From assembly GCF_015533855.1 (NCBI RefSeq), contig NZ_AP024154.1:4656501-4720500 (forward strand): 64,000 bases of DNA, in the 5' to 3' direction. This DNA comes from Echinicola sp. 20G. Lineage in GTDB: Bacteria; Bacteroidota; Bacteroidia; Cytophagales; Cyclobacteriaceae. Below, piece by piece: positions 1 through 10,900 of this stretch; positions within the stretch are counted from its first letter, which is position 1; each line of letters opens with the position of its first letter. The position numbers and the translations under genes were made by a program. The notes beneath the pieces were generated by a model. The model did not search any database. It was not told where the DNA came from and saw only the letters and a program-made list of their open reading frames with translations.

Positions 1-187
1 CTTGATCGGCCACTGTCTGTACTTTGGCAGCGATGCCCATATATCCTGAGTAAAGTTCATTGGTGTTTCCAATGTAATTTTCTTCAAGTAGGATATCATC
101 TGTATCAGGCTCAAAATAACTTTCACAGCTGCCCAGAATCATTACTCCTACCCATAATGTGCATTTATATAAGAATCTATTTTTCAT
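1..187 (-). CDS. SusD/RagB-family lipoprotein, N-terminal fragment (cut by window edge)
   Basis: The first 62 residues are visible. A type II signal peptide ends in the lipobox L-G-S-C with Cys21 as the lipidated residue. It is followed by an acidic linker and a helical start (ENYIGNTNELYSGYMG) typical of SusD N-termini. SusD proteins are surface lipoproteins that sit as a lid on the SusC TonB-dependent transporter and bind the incoming glycan or peptide. The gene begins 11 bases downstream of the stop of the 1034-residue SusC, so it is the last visible gene of the operon and the partner of that SusC. The C-terminal part lies outside the window, so substrate-binding features cannot be judged. 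Confidence 0.85.
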   Translation of the reverse strand, partial: MKNRFLYKCTLWVGVMILGSCESYFEPDTDDILLEENYIGNTNELYSGYMGIAAKVQTVADQ

Positions 188-198
188 AACTAAAGTCA

Positions 199-3100
199 TT
201 AGAATTGAAGGTTAAAGCCAAACTTTATGGTAGTTGGCAGAGGTAAAGAACCAAAATCAACCCCTTGCATATAAGGCTGGTATGAATAGGACAGTACTGG
301 ATCCAGCCCTAAATAATCAGTAAGTGTGAGTAAGTTTTCTCCCGCTACATACACTTCTCCTCCTTCAATAAAACTCAGCCTACCTAACTGATAACTTAAG
401 GTTACGTTGTTCAAGCGCAAAAATGATCCGTCCTCAATCCACCTGTCTGAAAAGCGACTGTTACCCATAGGATCTCCATATATTGCTTTTGGAATATCTG
501 TAACCTGCCCATCTGTTTGCCATCTACGGTCAACTGCCAAGGATTGGTTTCTAAAATCGCTTAATGATTCCATTTCTCTTCTTACTCCATTGTAAATCTG
601 ATTACCAGAGCTAAAAGTAAATTGAGCAGATAGTGATAATTTATGATACCTCACCTGAGTAAAAAAGCTCCCAAAAAAGTCAGGGGAAGCATTTCCTATT
701 ATGGTACGGTCTTGATCATTGATAACACCATCGCCATTCAGGTCTTCAAATGCTACATCTCCTGCATTAAACTGGTCACCTTTATAGTCTACCAAATTGA
801 GCTCATCTGCTGCTTCCTGAGTGCTAATGACACCATTGGATACATAACCATAAAAACTATATGGATTTTGTCCCTCTACTGATACCAATGCCCAGTCACC
901 AGGCATTTCACGGATGAGCTGACCATTTTCAGCCGTCATTTCGCTGATAACATTTGTGTTCTTGTTAATCGTACCACCAATACTCCAATTCCAGTCACGC
1001 TTATCAACTAAGCTAAATTGAAGTCCAGCCTCAATTCCCTTATTTTCCAGTTTGGCTCCATTGACATACATATTTTGAATCCCATACACGGAAGAAATTT
1101 CTTTGGGATAAATAACGTCTGATGAGATGGTTTGATAAACTCCTATACTTGCCATCAACCGTTTATTGAAGAAACTACCATCAATACCAGCATCCACTGT
1201 TTGATTTCGCTCCCAGGTCAGCTGGGTATTGGCTACATTTCCATTTACGATACCAGCTAATTGGCGATAGGCTTGACTGGAAAAGTATTGCTGGCTTAAT
1301 CCTGTGGGAAACTGGCTATTACCAGTAAGACCAATTCCAACATGAATATCCAAATTATCTACTTTTTTGCTGTTCATCAGCCAAGGACTGTTTTTAGCTT
1401 TCCAGGTCAATTCAAGCCCTGGAAATACACCTACTCTTCCAGTGTCTTTTCCTGTAGATGACGCTCCATCTGCTGCGACATTGAGTGAAGCCATAAATTG
1501 ATTCGCAAATTGATAATGTGCATAACCATAAAGACTCATCCAGTTCCATGCATTATAATAACCTGAAAAATACCTTCCATCAGTCTCTACATAAGACAAG
1601 GTGGTGTAAAAATCTGAACTGGTATTCCTTCCAAAACCTCCATCAAATTCGTGGCGTGTCATTAGGCCTTGAAATCCAATACCAGCATCCAGCTTATTTC
1701 CAGCTATTTCTGAAGAATAGTCTGCGTTTATTTTATAAAATAGATTGGATACTTTGCCGGTCCCAGCCCTGGCGGTATTTAAGGCCACCCCCTCTTCTAA
1801 AGGAATAATTGTTTGGCTGGACCTTCCAGGAATAAATGAAGTCTGTCTCTTATAACTACTATAATAACCAAAAACTCCTTGGATCTTAGTTTGATCATTG
1901 GCTTGATAATTAAGGCCCGTATTAAGGAACACATCAAAATTGTCCGACTCCATTTTGGTGTCATTCATGACGGATAAGGGATTGGAAACCCCAAACTGTC
2001 TCACAGCATCATAGGCTGGTAACTGATTGTTGTACTCATCTTTTTTGAAGGGGCTTAAAATCGGCGTCTTGTATAGCGCTGCCAATAAAGGGTTCGAAGC
2101 ATCAGAAAGTACCTGCTCATGAAGTTTGCTGTTTCCATAAGTCAGTCCCATTGAGGTCACCAATTGAAATTTTTGACTTAGTGCAATCTGGGCATTTAAA
2201 CGAGTAGTGTACCGGGTAAAGTTAATATTATCCATAGTTCCTCCTTGGTTACTCGCTCCCACTGACAAATCATACTGCGCAATGGCGTCTCCCCCTTTCA
2301 CCCTCAGGTGATTGGATGTCACAAAAGAGGACCTATTGATTAGTTCTTGCCAATTTGTCTGGTTGTTATAGAGGAAGTTATAATAGTAATCTGGATCATC
2401 TCTCAGGAAAGGAAACAGGTCCAACATATCGCCCATGTCTTCGTATCGGGTAAGACCTACATCTCCGATATAACTTTTGAAATCATCCACTTCAAGCACT
2501 GGAAGAGTCTTGTCATTAAAAGCCACTCCATATTGACCGGAGAACTCAATAACAGTTTCCATGTCATTTGGTGTAGAAGTTTCAATTAACAACACCCCAT
2601 TTGAGCCAAGGGAACCAAACCTTGAGGCTTCGCTGCCCTTTACTAAACGAATCTGGTCAATATCATTAACACTAATGACATTGAACACACTGGGCGAATA
2701 CCCTTCAATGATAGGTGAATTATTTCTATCTGGTAAATAAGGCATGCCATTAATGACGATCAATGGGCTATTGTTGGCTGTAAGGCTTCTGATGCCTCTC
2801 AAGTTTAAGTATGCCCCTTCCCCGGGCATACCACTTTTATTTATCACATTTAGGCCCGGAAAAGCCCCTTGCAGGACATCTTCAACATACATCGCGCTGG
2901 GTTTGAAACGCTGTGCTGATAACACTTCTGCTTCCATGGCTCCATTTGTCGCATTGATAACCGGGATTTCATAGTAATCAGCCTTTTGAGGAATTAAAAC
3001 AATTTCCAAAAAGTCCCTTCCCAGTATAGGAATTATTCTTTCCTGATAGCCCGGTGCCCACACTTTAAGTTTTCCTTTTAATTGATCCAACTCCAATGAA

Positions 3101-3303
3101 AATGTGCCAGTATTGTCAGATTGGGTGGTATTTTCCTGCTTCTCCAGTGAGATATAAGCATTGCTGACAGGTTCACTATCATAGGGACTGAGTACTTTTC
3201 CCTTTAGGATCTGCTGAGCCATTGATCCGGTAGTTAATACCAAGAATAAAATAAAAAATGCCCCTATTATTTTGAATATATTCATTCTTCCTTCAGTTTT
3301 CAT
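199..3303 (-). CDS. SusC/RagA-family TonB-linked outer-membrane transporter (second copy)
   Basis: A 1034-residue protein, normal for SusC. A signal peptide ends near Ala-Gln-Gln (about residue 30). It is followed by a carboxypeptidase-regulatory-like beta sandwich (about 32-105), a plug domain with the SusC-type segment LNLRGIRSLTANNSPLIVINGMPY broken as LNLRGIRSL and PLIVINGMPY (about 165-190), then a long beta-barrel ending in F-N-L-Q-F. The family imports oligosaccharides or other polymers using TonB energy. The first ATG overlaps the stop of the upstream FAS1 gene by one base (TGATG). A second ATG six codons later is preceded by a purine-rich stretch and gives a more usual signal peptide, so 3285 is a possible start. 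The plug motif is less canonical than that of the other SusC in this operon. Confidence 0.93.
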   Translation of the reverse strand: MKTEGRMNIFKIIGAFFILFLVLTTGSMAQQILKGKVLSPYDSEPVSNAYISLEKQENTTQSDNTGTFSLELDQLKGKLKVWAPGYQERIIPILGRDFLEIVLIPQKADYYEIPVINATNGAMEAEVLSAQRFKPSAMYVEDVLQGAFPGLNVINKSGMPGEGAYLNLRGIRSLTANNSPLIVINGMPYLPDRNNSPIIEGYSPSVFNVISVNDIDQIRLVKGSEASRFGSLGSNGVLLIETSTPNDMETVIEFSGQYGVAFNDKTLPVLEVDDFKSYIGDVGLTRYEDMGDMLDLFPFLRDDPDYYYNFLYNNQTNWQELINRSSFVTSNHLRVKGGDAIAQYDLSVGASNQGGTMDNINFTRYTTRLNAQIALSQKFQLVTSMGLTYGNSKLHEQVLSDASNPLLAALYKTPILSPFKKDEYNNQLPAYDAVRQFGVSNPLSVMNDTKMESDNFDVFLNTGLNYQANDQTKIQGVFGYYSSYKRQTSFIPGRSSQTIIPLEEGVALNTARAGTGKVSNLFYKINADYSSEIAGNKLDAGIGFQGLMTRHEFDGGFGRNTSSDFYTTLSYVETDGRYFSGYYNAWNWMSLYGYAHYQFANQFMASLNVAADGASSTGKDTGRVGVFPGLELTWKAKNSPWLMNSKKVDNLDIHVGIGLTGNSQFPTGLSQQYFSSQAYRQLAGIVNGNVANTQLTWERNQTVDAGIDGSFFNKRLMASIGVYQTISSDVIYPKEISSVYGIQNMYVNGAKLENKGIEAGLQFSLVDKRDWNWSIGGTINKNTNVISEMTAENGQLIREMPGDWALVSVEGQNPYSFYGYVSNGVISTQEAADELNLVDYKGDQFNAGDVAFEDLNGDGVINDQDRTIIGNASPDFFGSFFTQVRYHKLSLSAQFTFSSGNQIYNGVRREMESLSDFRNQSLAVDRRWQTDGQVTDIPKAIYGDPMGNSRFSDRWIEDGSFLRLNNVTLSYQLGRLSFIEGGEVYVAGENLLTLTDYLGLDPVLSYSYQPYMQGVDFGSLPLPTTIKFGFNLQF

Positions 3304-4898
3304 CAGTAATTATTTTGGGTAGGTACAAGAGCCCAATGGTAAAGCTTCATCTCTTCTCTTGAGCTCTTGCCCAGTAGAGCTACTTCTACCTTTATTTTAA
3401 AAGACCTTACTTCGCTGCCTTCAATATTTACAATACCTACAAGCCCCCCAAGACCGTCCCATTTGGTTCCGGAAACGGTGTTGGTGCTTCGATCATAATT
3501 CCATGGAGATGAAGGCTCTACATTTAGTTCAGAAGCAACCAGCTCCCCATCCACATACACATTGAGAAAGGGGTGGTTCTTAGACTGAACTCCCATATAT
3601 AAGTTGTATTCTCCTGGCGGAACTTCCACCACCGAGGCAGTGGTGGTACCATCTTCATTTTTATCCAACTTCACGGGGGTATAGTCCACTGCCAACGGCT
3701 GGTCAGGAATATTATCTCCAAAAAGTCTAAGAATGGTATAAGTACCTGAAATATTTAAACTCGGAAAAGAATAGTTATCTGTTCCCTGAGATCTAACTTC
3801 AGTAGCATTATGAAATGTAAAAAGCTCATCCCGCTGTTCATCCGGAACAAATTCGTAATAATAAAACAACTGTTTAATGGCCGAAATATGGACATTATTT
3901 GGGATTTTCAGGAAGTTAACATCATAGACCCTTCCATTACTCATGCGCTTATATTGTGGGTTAACACCTTGTATAGTGGTTTTCCATAGCTTACCAAATG
4001 CTGAAACAATGTCTTCTTCACTACCATAATCTTCCACCAGCTTATCATAAAAAACGGCATCCATGATCCAGTTCCATGCTGTAAGCGAATCAGATTGAAT
4101 AAAAGGCTTTCCAAACTGATCATATAGTCCCAATAAGTTGTCAAAACAGTTTTCTACCACCTCATTGCTTGGTACAAACATGGTTACCTGAGAAAATTCT
4201 GACCTAAAGTCAACTTCTTCGAAAATAGGGTTTTCAATGACGAAAGCAGAATCATAAATGGTATTCCCAGATTTGTCCACGCCAATAGGAATACTATTGG
4301 ACACATCAAATACAGTGTCATTTTTTGCAAAAACTGAATCCCTGATCATGGAATATTCATCAGATAAACTGTATAAATAGTCATAAACACTTTGGTCTGG
4401 AACCATCAATTCGCTGATCTCATGCACTACTCCATTCTGGCAAAACTGATTGCCGTTGGTAACCATTGCATCTGCGACCATGACGTTATCTTCCGAAATC
4501 CTGGTCACAGGGATATACTTTCCATTTAAGGACCTGAGTCTAAGGCCATCCCTTAATTTACTCATATCATAAGTCAGGTTATTGACATGGTATCGAAGGA
4601 CAAATTCCACATCAAGATCTAAAGTCTGAATAGCTTCCATAGCATCATTATTAACAGCCCATACAGATAGGTATTGATCTCGAGTAAGTTCTTCCGCAAT
4701 CCCATTGGCTTCTAATGCCTCTACAAATTTGGAATACTCCGGATTGCTTTTCAGGTAATCCAACAGGTTAAGAGAGGATACTACATAGTTATCATCCGTA
4801 CCTTCCAGTCCATAATGCTCATCCCAGGTTTCTTTGCAAGACATACAAAGGAGTAAGAGCATTCCGATTATATAATTAAGATTTTTCATTTGCTTCAT
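3303..4898 (-). CDS. FAS1 (fasciclin) domain surface lipoprotein, 531 aa (a)
   Basis: A lipoprotein signal ends in L-C-M-S-C (Cys21). Two fasciclin-like domains follow: the first around residues 40-170, with the motif VWAVNNDAMEAI near 78 and the closing NGVVHEI, and the second around 171-350, with FVPSNEVV near 243. The C-terminal part (about 375-531) is a beta-rich region resembling a carbohydrate-binding or DUF5108-type module. FAS1 domains mediate adhesion or ligand binding. In Bacteroidota they often accompany SusCD pairs as extra surface glycan-binding lipoproteins, though the ligand here is unknown. It lies between another FAS1 gene (3-base gap) and SusC (1-base overlap), so it is certainly cotranscribed. 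A start at the second Met (residue 4) is equally plausible. Confidence 0.88.
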   Translation of the reverse strand: MKQMKNLNYIIGMLLLLCMSCKETWDEHYGLEGTDDNYVVSSLNLLDYLKSNPEYSKFVEALEANGIAEELTRDQYLSVWAVNNDAMEAIQTLDLDVEFVLRYHVNNLTYDMSKLRDGLRLRSLNGKYIPVTRISEDNVMVADAMVTNGNQFCQNGVVHEISELMVPDQSVYDYLYSLSDEYSMIRDSVFAKNDTVFDVSNSIPIGVDKSGNTIYDSAFVIENPIFEEVDFRSEFSQVTMFVPSNEVVENCFDNLLGLYDQFGKPFIQSDSLTAWNWIMDAVFYDKLVEDYGSEEDIVSAFGKLWKTTIQGVNPQYKRMSNGRVYDVNFLKIPNNVHISAIKQLFYYYEFVPDEQRDELFTFHNATEVRSQGTDNYSFPSLNISGTYTILRLFGDNIPDQPLAVDYTPVKLDKNEDGTTTASVVEVPPGEYNLYMGVQSKNHPFLNVYVDGELVASELNVEPSSPWNYDRSTNTVSGTKWDGLGGLVGIVNIEGSEVRSFKIKVEVALLGKSSREEMKLYHWALVPTQNNY

Positions 4899-4901
4899 TT
4901 T

Positions 4902-6497
4902 TTAGTCTACAGGAGTAAATCGAATATGATCCAATGTCAGCAACTCCCCATCAATCGCGACAATTCTCAAAGTATGGCTGGATGTTTCGTCAAAGCTGAA
5001 AGAACTAGTCATTCTTCTTTCCAATGTCCTATCATACTTGCTGTTGGAAACAGGCCATTGACTCCCCAATCGTTTACCATCCATAGAGCATTGTAGGTAA
5101 CCTGTATTGGATGAAGCCTTGTAGCTCAAATAAATCATGGTGATTTCATAACTTCCTTTTATCAATACGGGGGTTTCCAGCTCCACCCAACCTGATGGCC
5201 CAAGCTCAAGCCTTAGGTGATCATGATTCAGCGCATCGGCATACCAAATCCCGTCAGCTCCTCTGTTATTTCGGTAGCTAATTACATTGGTTTTGTATTC
5301 TGGAGTAGACTTCCAGGTATAACAACTAACCTCTTCTTCTGTAATGATTTTTGTGTATGTAGAACCCAAACTAGGGTTTTGGTATTGGTTACATATCGCC
5401 TGCAAATCTGAATAGTCCGTCAAATCCCACAATACCGTGACCCTTTTCGGCGTAAACAGGGGCATCCAGTTATCCACTTCGTGGATGACTCCATTTTTAC
5501 AGTTGATGTTCTCTTCTATAAAGTTCACACCGCTTCCTTTCTCTTCATCAAAGTTGATTACCAATTGCCCAGCCTGGTCCGAAAAGTTGAGGACTTCATT
5601 GGTAGCCATAGTGTTGATATTCATGGAGCTCTCTCCATCTGGAAATCCTCCCAAATCAGCGAAAGACTTCAACTGGTCTAAAAGGTGGTAATCCACATAT
5701 TTAAACACAGGGTTTTCAGGGTCTGTAAAATTATTATCAGAAGCTTCCAGTTTGTCTACCAAGTCAGTAAAGGTCATAATTCCTTCTTGAGCATAAATCT
5801 CATCAGGTACAGCAAAAGCCGTCAATCGAATCCTGTATTGCAATGGGTTACCATTGACATCACTCCCTTCCACCATCACTGTATTTAGAATTTCACTTCT
5901 TCCTGTGGCTTGTACAGCCTCTCTAAAAATACTAAAACGCCCATCTTCCAAACGATCCAAAATGGTAGCTCTTACAGGAACCAAAACATCCTCCAAACCA
6001 TGAATAATACCATTGGTAGCAGCGATATCCAACTCTTCAATTCGAGACTCCCCATTGATATAAATTGCGTTAAGTCCACCTTCTCTAAACTCTATGGATA
6101 GGTTATCGTCGGTCGCATTCCGGTCATTGATTGTTCCATTTTCAAACTGACTTTGCGTAATTTCCTTGGAGTAAATAGTATGGTATTTGACCAAATACTC
6201 TGCATCCTCTCGGGGTATTTCACTTATACTTGAGAATCCATTATTTGCTAAATAACGCTGCACACCTTCATTACTGGGAGCAAACACTGTGTAAACACTT
6301 CTTAGGTTTAGGGTATTGTACATATCTGCATGCCTCATCAACTCTACCCATAAGGAGTATTTATCTGAGCGAGAATCCAACAAGGATGCAATAGGGAGTT
6401 CCTCGAAGGCTGTAAATGTTGTATTTTCATAAGGATCCTCACAGGATCCAAGGGCCATGAACAGCCCTAAAAGGTAAATCAAATAAGTCTTTTTCAT
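4902..6497 (-). CDS. FAS1 (fasciclin) domain surface lipoprotein, 531 aa (b)
   Basis: The signal peptide ends in A-L-G-S-C (Cys19). The first FAS1 domain covers about residues 38-175, with VFAPSNEGVQRY near 71 and the closing ATNGIIHGLEDVLVP. A second, more degenerate FAS1 domain covers about 176-365 and ends with NGVIHEVDNWMP. Residues about 375-531 form a beta-rich C-terminal module with many aromatic residues and the pattern seen in sugar-binding jelly rolls. The same length and order as its downstream neighbour suggest an old duplication that has diverged strongly. It starts 7 bases after SusD, so it belongs to the same operon. The role is probably surface ligand capture for the adjacent SusC/SusD pairs, which is inference from context. 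Confidence 0.88.
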   Translation of the reverse strand: MKKTYLIYLLGLFMALGSCEDPYENTTFTAFEELPIASLLDSRSDKYSLWVELMRHADMYNTLNLRSVYTVFAPSNEGVQRYLANNGFSSISEIPREDAEYLVKYHTIYSKEITQSQFENGTINDRNATDDNLSIEFREGGLNAIYINGESRIEELDIAATNGIIHGLEDVLVPVRATILDRLEDGRFSIFREAVQATGRSEILNTVMVEGSDVNGNPLQYRIRLTAFAVPDEIYAQEGIMTFTDLVDKLEASDNNFTDPENPVFKYVDYHLLDQLKSFADLGGFPDGESSMNINTMATNEVLNFSDQAGQLVINFDEEKGSGVNFIEENINCKNGVIHEVDNWMPLFTPKRVTVLWDLTDYSDLQAICNQYQNPSLGSTYTKIITEEEVSCYTWKSTPEYKTNVISYRNNRGADGIWYADALNHDHLRLELGPSGWVELETPVLIKGSYEITMIYLSYKASSNTGYLQCSMDGKRLGSQWPVSNSKYDRTLERRMTSSFSFDETSSHTLRIVAIDGELLTLDHIRFTPVD

Positions 6498-6504
6498 GGC
6501 TTGA

Positions 6505-7974
6505 TTAATTTAGGTTATCGTAATATGGGTTTTGGACCAACAGTCTGTTGGCAGACAACTCATTAATGTGAATGGGCAGGTAATGGCTGTTTTCATCCAA
6601 AAGCTTGGATCGAATAATCGGCGCGGAACTGGCCGGAGCAGTCAGTAGAACTTGGGTAATCAGGTAATCCTTATACTGGTAATTGTTCCTGCTTCCCACA
6701 CGAAGAAGATCATACCAGTTTTTCCCTTCCCCTACGAATTCCCTAGCTCTTTCGTCCATCACCATTTGTAACATCTCCAGTTCTGTACTGGCTGAGGATA
6801 CCGGGGCTGAAATCTGTGCCCTGTCTCTAATGACATTAAGGATCTCAACGGCCTCATCATAACTATTGGGACCATTCATGACCAAAGCTTCCGCTTTCAT
6901 CAAATAGATGTCTGCTATACGATAAATGATCCAATTTTGGTCACTGTAAGTTCTAGGAATTCCGGTACCCGCTTCTGCTCCTAAATATTTCCAAACTCTG
7001 GAGTCCTCCTCTGTATAAGAAGCTCCTTTTCCTCGAATATCCTCCTCTTCTTCTTGAAATAGCTGAGCAGTATTTTCAGAAATTACATATCTATTGTTTG
7101 TCCCAAACCAGGAAACCAAGCTATTGGTCTGGTTCTTGTCAAATTCAAATTGAAGTTCAAAAATCCCTTCATTTGAATTACCTGGATTAAAAATAGTGTA
7201 CCAATTGTTATTGTTGTTCATCATTCCCTGGAGCAAACCAAGCTGACCGCTGTTGATGACAGCATCACAGGCCGCGATACATTTATCGTATTCCTCTGTC
7301 CATAAGTATACATCTGCCAAAGCTGCCTGAATCGCCCATTTCGTGGACCGTCCCTTGGTTTCCCATACTGTAGGTGCAATCTCTTTCGAAAATTCTAAAG
7401 CCCCTTCCAAGTCAGATTTAATCTGCTGATATACTTCATTGGCAGGAGACTTTTCTACCTCGAAAGATTGACTATCGTCCATATAAGGCGCCGTAATCAA
7501 CGGCACATCTCTAAAATTTCTAACCAAATAGAAATAGGCTAATCCTCGTAAAAAATAGGCTTCTGAAAGATAAGACTGCATGACATTTTCACTAAATGAT
7601 GGGTCTTTGTCCACCACAGTTGGACCATACTTAATGACCATATTGGCATAATTGATCACTTGATAAAACTTGTCCCACTTGACAAATTCATTTCCTGGAC
7701 CAATATCCCATTGGTTGATACGGTAGATATTTACGTCTATGGTGCCGAAACCCATTGTCAATCCATTCCCACGCATTTCTCCCCAAACAAGCATTTGTTC
7801 CATGCACTCTCTCAACCTGACATACCCGGCTCCTAAAACTGCTTCTACCTCTTCTTTGTTGGCCCAGTACTCATCGCTGACCTGATTGTTTTCAGGTTGC
7901 AGTTCTAGCCAGTCATTACAAGAACTAAAAGACACTGTTACTATCGTTAGTAAGAATATATATATCTTTTTCAT
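6505..7974 (-). CDS. SusD/RagB-family nutrient-binding outer-membrane lipoprotein
   Basis: A 489-residue lipoprotein with lipobox F-S-S-C (Cys19), followed by the SusD hallmark N-terminus NDWLELQPENN and the helical TPR-like scaffold (YLSEAYFLRGLAYFYLVRNF near residue 145). The C-terminal RagB/SusD domain carries the usual IIYRIADIYLMKAEALV and a closing LPIHINELSANRLLVQNPYY. It lies 11 bases downstream of the 1078-residue SusC and must be its lid. The length is typical. The substrate cannot be read from the sequence. No glycoside hydrolase, sulfatase or peptidase lies within the operon to hint at it. Confidence 0.94.
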   Translation of the reverse strand: MKKIYIFLLTIVTVSFSSCNDWLELQPENNQVSDEYWANKEEVEAVLGAGYVRLRECMEQMLVWGEMRGNGLTMGFGTIDVNIYRINQWDIGPGNEFVKWDKFYQVINYANMVIKYGPTVVDKDPSFSENVMQSYLSEAYFLRGLAYFYLVRNFRDVPLITAPYMDDSQSFEVEKSPANEVYQQIKSDLEGALEFSKEIAPTVWETKGRSTKWAIQAALADVYLWTEEYDKCIAACDAVINSGQLGLLQGMMNNNNNWYTIFNPGNSNEGIFELQFEFDKNQTNSLVSWFGTNNRYVISENTAQLFQEEEEDIRGKGASYTEEDSRVWKYLGAEAGTGIPRTYSDQNWIIYRIADIYLMKAEALVMNGPNSYDEAVEILNVIRDRAQISAPVSSASTELEMLQMVMDERAREFVGEGKNWYDLLRVGSRNNYQYKDYLITQVLLTAPASSAPIIRSKLLDENSHYLPIHINELSANRLLVQNPYYDNLN

Positions 7975-7985
7975 GATGTACTCGA

Positions 7986-10900
7986 TTAGAAATTCATATT
8001 AACACCCAATGCAAATCGTTTCGGGCGAGGCGTTGCGGCCCTATCCACACTAAGCATATAAATGTTGCTGGAAAGGTTAACTTCAGGATCTTGACCAGAA
8101 TAATTGGTCCATGTGTAAAGGTCCTGGGCGGTAAAAAAGACATCGAAACGTTCGATTTTACTTTTGGTCAAGAAAGCCTTGGGAAGTGAGTACCTTAAGG
8201 AAACCGTCTTGAGCCTTATGAAAGAACCGTCCTCCACAAACCGGTCTGACCCAAGATAATTGTACCCTTCATTGTACAGGGCCCTAGGGATTTCAGTATC
8301 ATCCCCCTCGAGTCTCCAACGCTGAAGTACAGCCGTGCTTTGGTTGGCAGTACCATACATATTTTCTGTATTGATGCGTGTTTGGTTTACTATTTTCTGG
8401 CCAAATCTTCCATGCAAAAATGTTGTAAACATAAAATTCTTCCAGCGAATATTGAACCCACCCCCAGCGGTAAAGACCGGCATGGCATTTCCAAGGTAAA
8501 CTATGTCAAATTGATCGATTACGCCATCCCCGTTTACGTCTTCGTATTTGGCATCTCCCGGATAAACCCGACGATTGCCGTTTTGCATATAAACCAACTC
8601 ACCATCGATATCATACATTAAATTTCCTTCCCCATCACGGGCATAAGTTTCCTCACCGTTTTGGTACACTCCCTCATAACGATAGCCGTAAAAAGAACCT
8701 ATTGGGTTTCCTTCTACAATCTTATGCGCATAATTCCCATTGTCAAATGTGTAATTTTCGAACAACATATTCTCAGGAAGTGACACCACCTTGTTTCGGT
8801 TTCTAGCTAGGTTAAAATTAAAGGACAGTCCAAAGTCATCGCGCCTGATGGCATCATAGTTAAAAATAAGCTCCCAGCCCCTGTTATAAACTTCACCAGA
8901 GTTATAGTACCTAACTTCAGTAAATCCAGTTGATGAAGGTAAACTATAGTCTTTTTGGAGCAAGTCCGTTGTCGCACGATCATACACTTCAGCAGTGACA
9001 TACAATCTACCTTGCATTAAAGACAGGTCGATACCAATATTGGACTGAGTGATGGTTTCCCATCGTAGATTTTCCAGTTGGATGCTGGCAGGAGAAATGG
9101 CCACCATATCCATATAACCAGGAGTAATTGGGCTGAAGGTACCGATGTAAGGAAAGGCTCCCCCTGGAGGGTTTCCACTTTTACCCCAGCTGAACCGTAA
9201 TTTACCTAATTCTATTCCTGCAAAACCATCCATAAAGGGTTCATCGCCAAACTGCCACGCCAATCCCAGTGACGGGAAACCTGCCCATCGGTTGCTCGCA
9301 CCCAAGCTAGAATTGGCCTCCCATCGGTATCCTCCAGACACTATATATTTGCCATTAAACGTATAGTGTCCATTGGCAATGGCCGCTATTCTTCTGGACA
9401 TGGAGTTGTCTGATTTCATCGAAGCTACTGCTGCGCCATCTGTTGGATCACTCAAAGAACCCGAGGCATTGCCGCTTGTCTCGCTGACATATCCAAAACT
9501 TCTGGCTTCATTAGTCTGCACCAAGCCACTCATGATAACATGATGCTTATCGGTAATAGCTTTATTAAAGATCAACTTATTTTCTGTGTTGATATAAAGT
9601 TGATCGGACAACAAATCAGAGCTTCTATTGAAGTAAGGATCTGTCCATAAGACGCCGGTTACAGATTGTGGAAGGAACTTTCGATTCTTTGTGGTTCTCG
9701 CATCAAAACCAACCGTGCCCGAATATTCCAAATCTGGATTAAAACGATAACGTAATCGGAAAATCACCCTGGCATTATCGGCTTTGGTTTCGTTAAGGGA
9801 TTCATTGACCAAGGCTACAGGATTATAATATTTATTGGAAGCATAACTTCCCTGAAAATTTTCTAGTGGTGTGAAATACTCTGAGGTACGGTTACCATTA
9901 TCATCCAAAACATAAGGACTCATATTGGGCATTTTCAACATTGCCATACCACGGGCAGAGGCCATTCCGCTCTCTGTCCAATTGGCATCTTTAAGGCTTT
10001 GTGAATAAGACATATCTGCATTGACACTCAATTTGTTAGAAAACTTATAGGTCACACTCGCCATGGAATTAAACCGATCCAATGAGGTTCCCATCGTGGT
10101 TCCCACATCTCTTAAATACCCTAAAGAAACCCTGTATATGGCCTTATCTCCACCACCACTTAAAGAAAAATTGTTATCTAGAAAATACCCCAATTGTGTC
10201 ACTTCGTTGGTCCAATTGGTGTTTTGGTTGTATTCATCAAAGTAAACCCACTCTGGGTCAAAGTTAATTTCTTGTGTTTGAAAGAGCCCTTGAGTATAAC
10301 CTGACCCAGAGAGGTACCCTACATCATTGATGGAATTCCATATACCATCTTGCATCAAACTGACATATTGGGCTCCATCCAACAGCGGAACAGTATTAGG
10401 CTCTCTTTTGACTTCTGATTTAGTGGAAAATGAAAAGCGAGTCTTACCCTTTCTTCCCTTTTTGGTCTTAAACACCAATACTCCATTTGCCCCTTGTGAC
10501 CCCCATATAGCTGTGGCTGCGGCATCCTTCAATACTTCAATGGATTCGATATCATTTGGGGAAATGTTTACAAGTGCACCAAAGTCCTGGTCATTGGCTG
10601 TTGCAAAATTAAAATCATCTCCAAAATTGGTAGGATAAGGCACTCCATCCACTACAATCAAAGGTTCTGAATTAGCATTCAATGAGGAAGTGCCTCTGAT
10701 TCTAATGGAGCTTCTTGATCCCGGATCAGCACCTGATATGATATCAACATTTGCCATCCTGCCCTGAAGACCCGATTCAATAGAGGTCATTGGCACCTCT
10801 TCTAACTTTTTGACGTCAAAACGCTGACTCGATGATACTTGCTCCCTTTCACTGATTCCCAAAGAATTTATTTCCACCCGATCGGCCACCACTTCAGCAC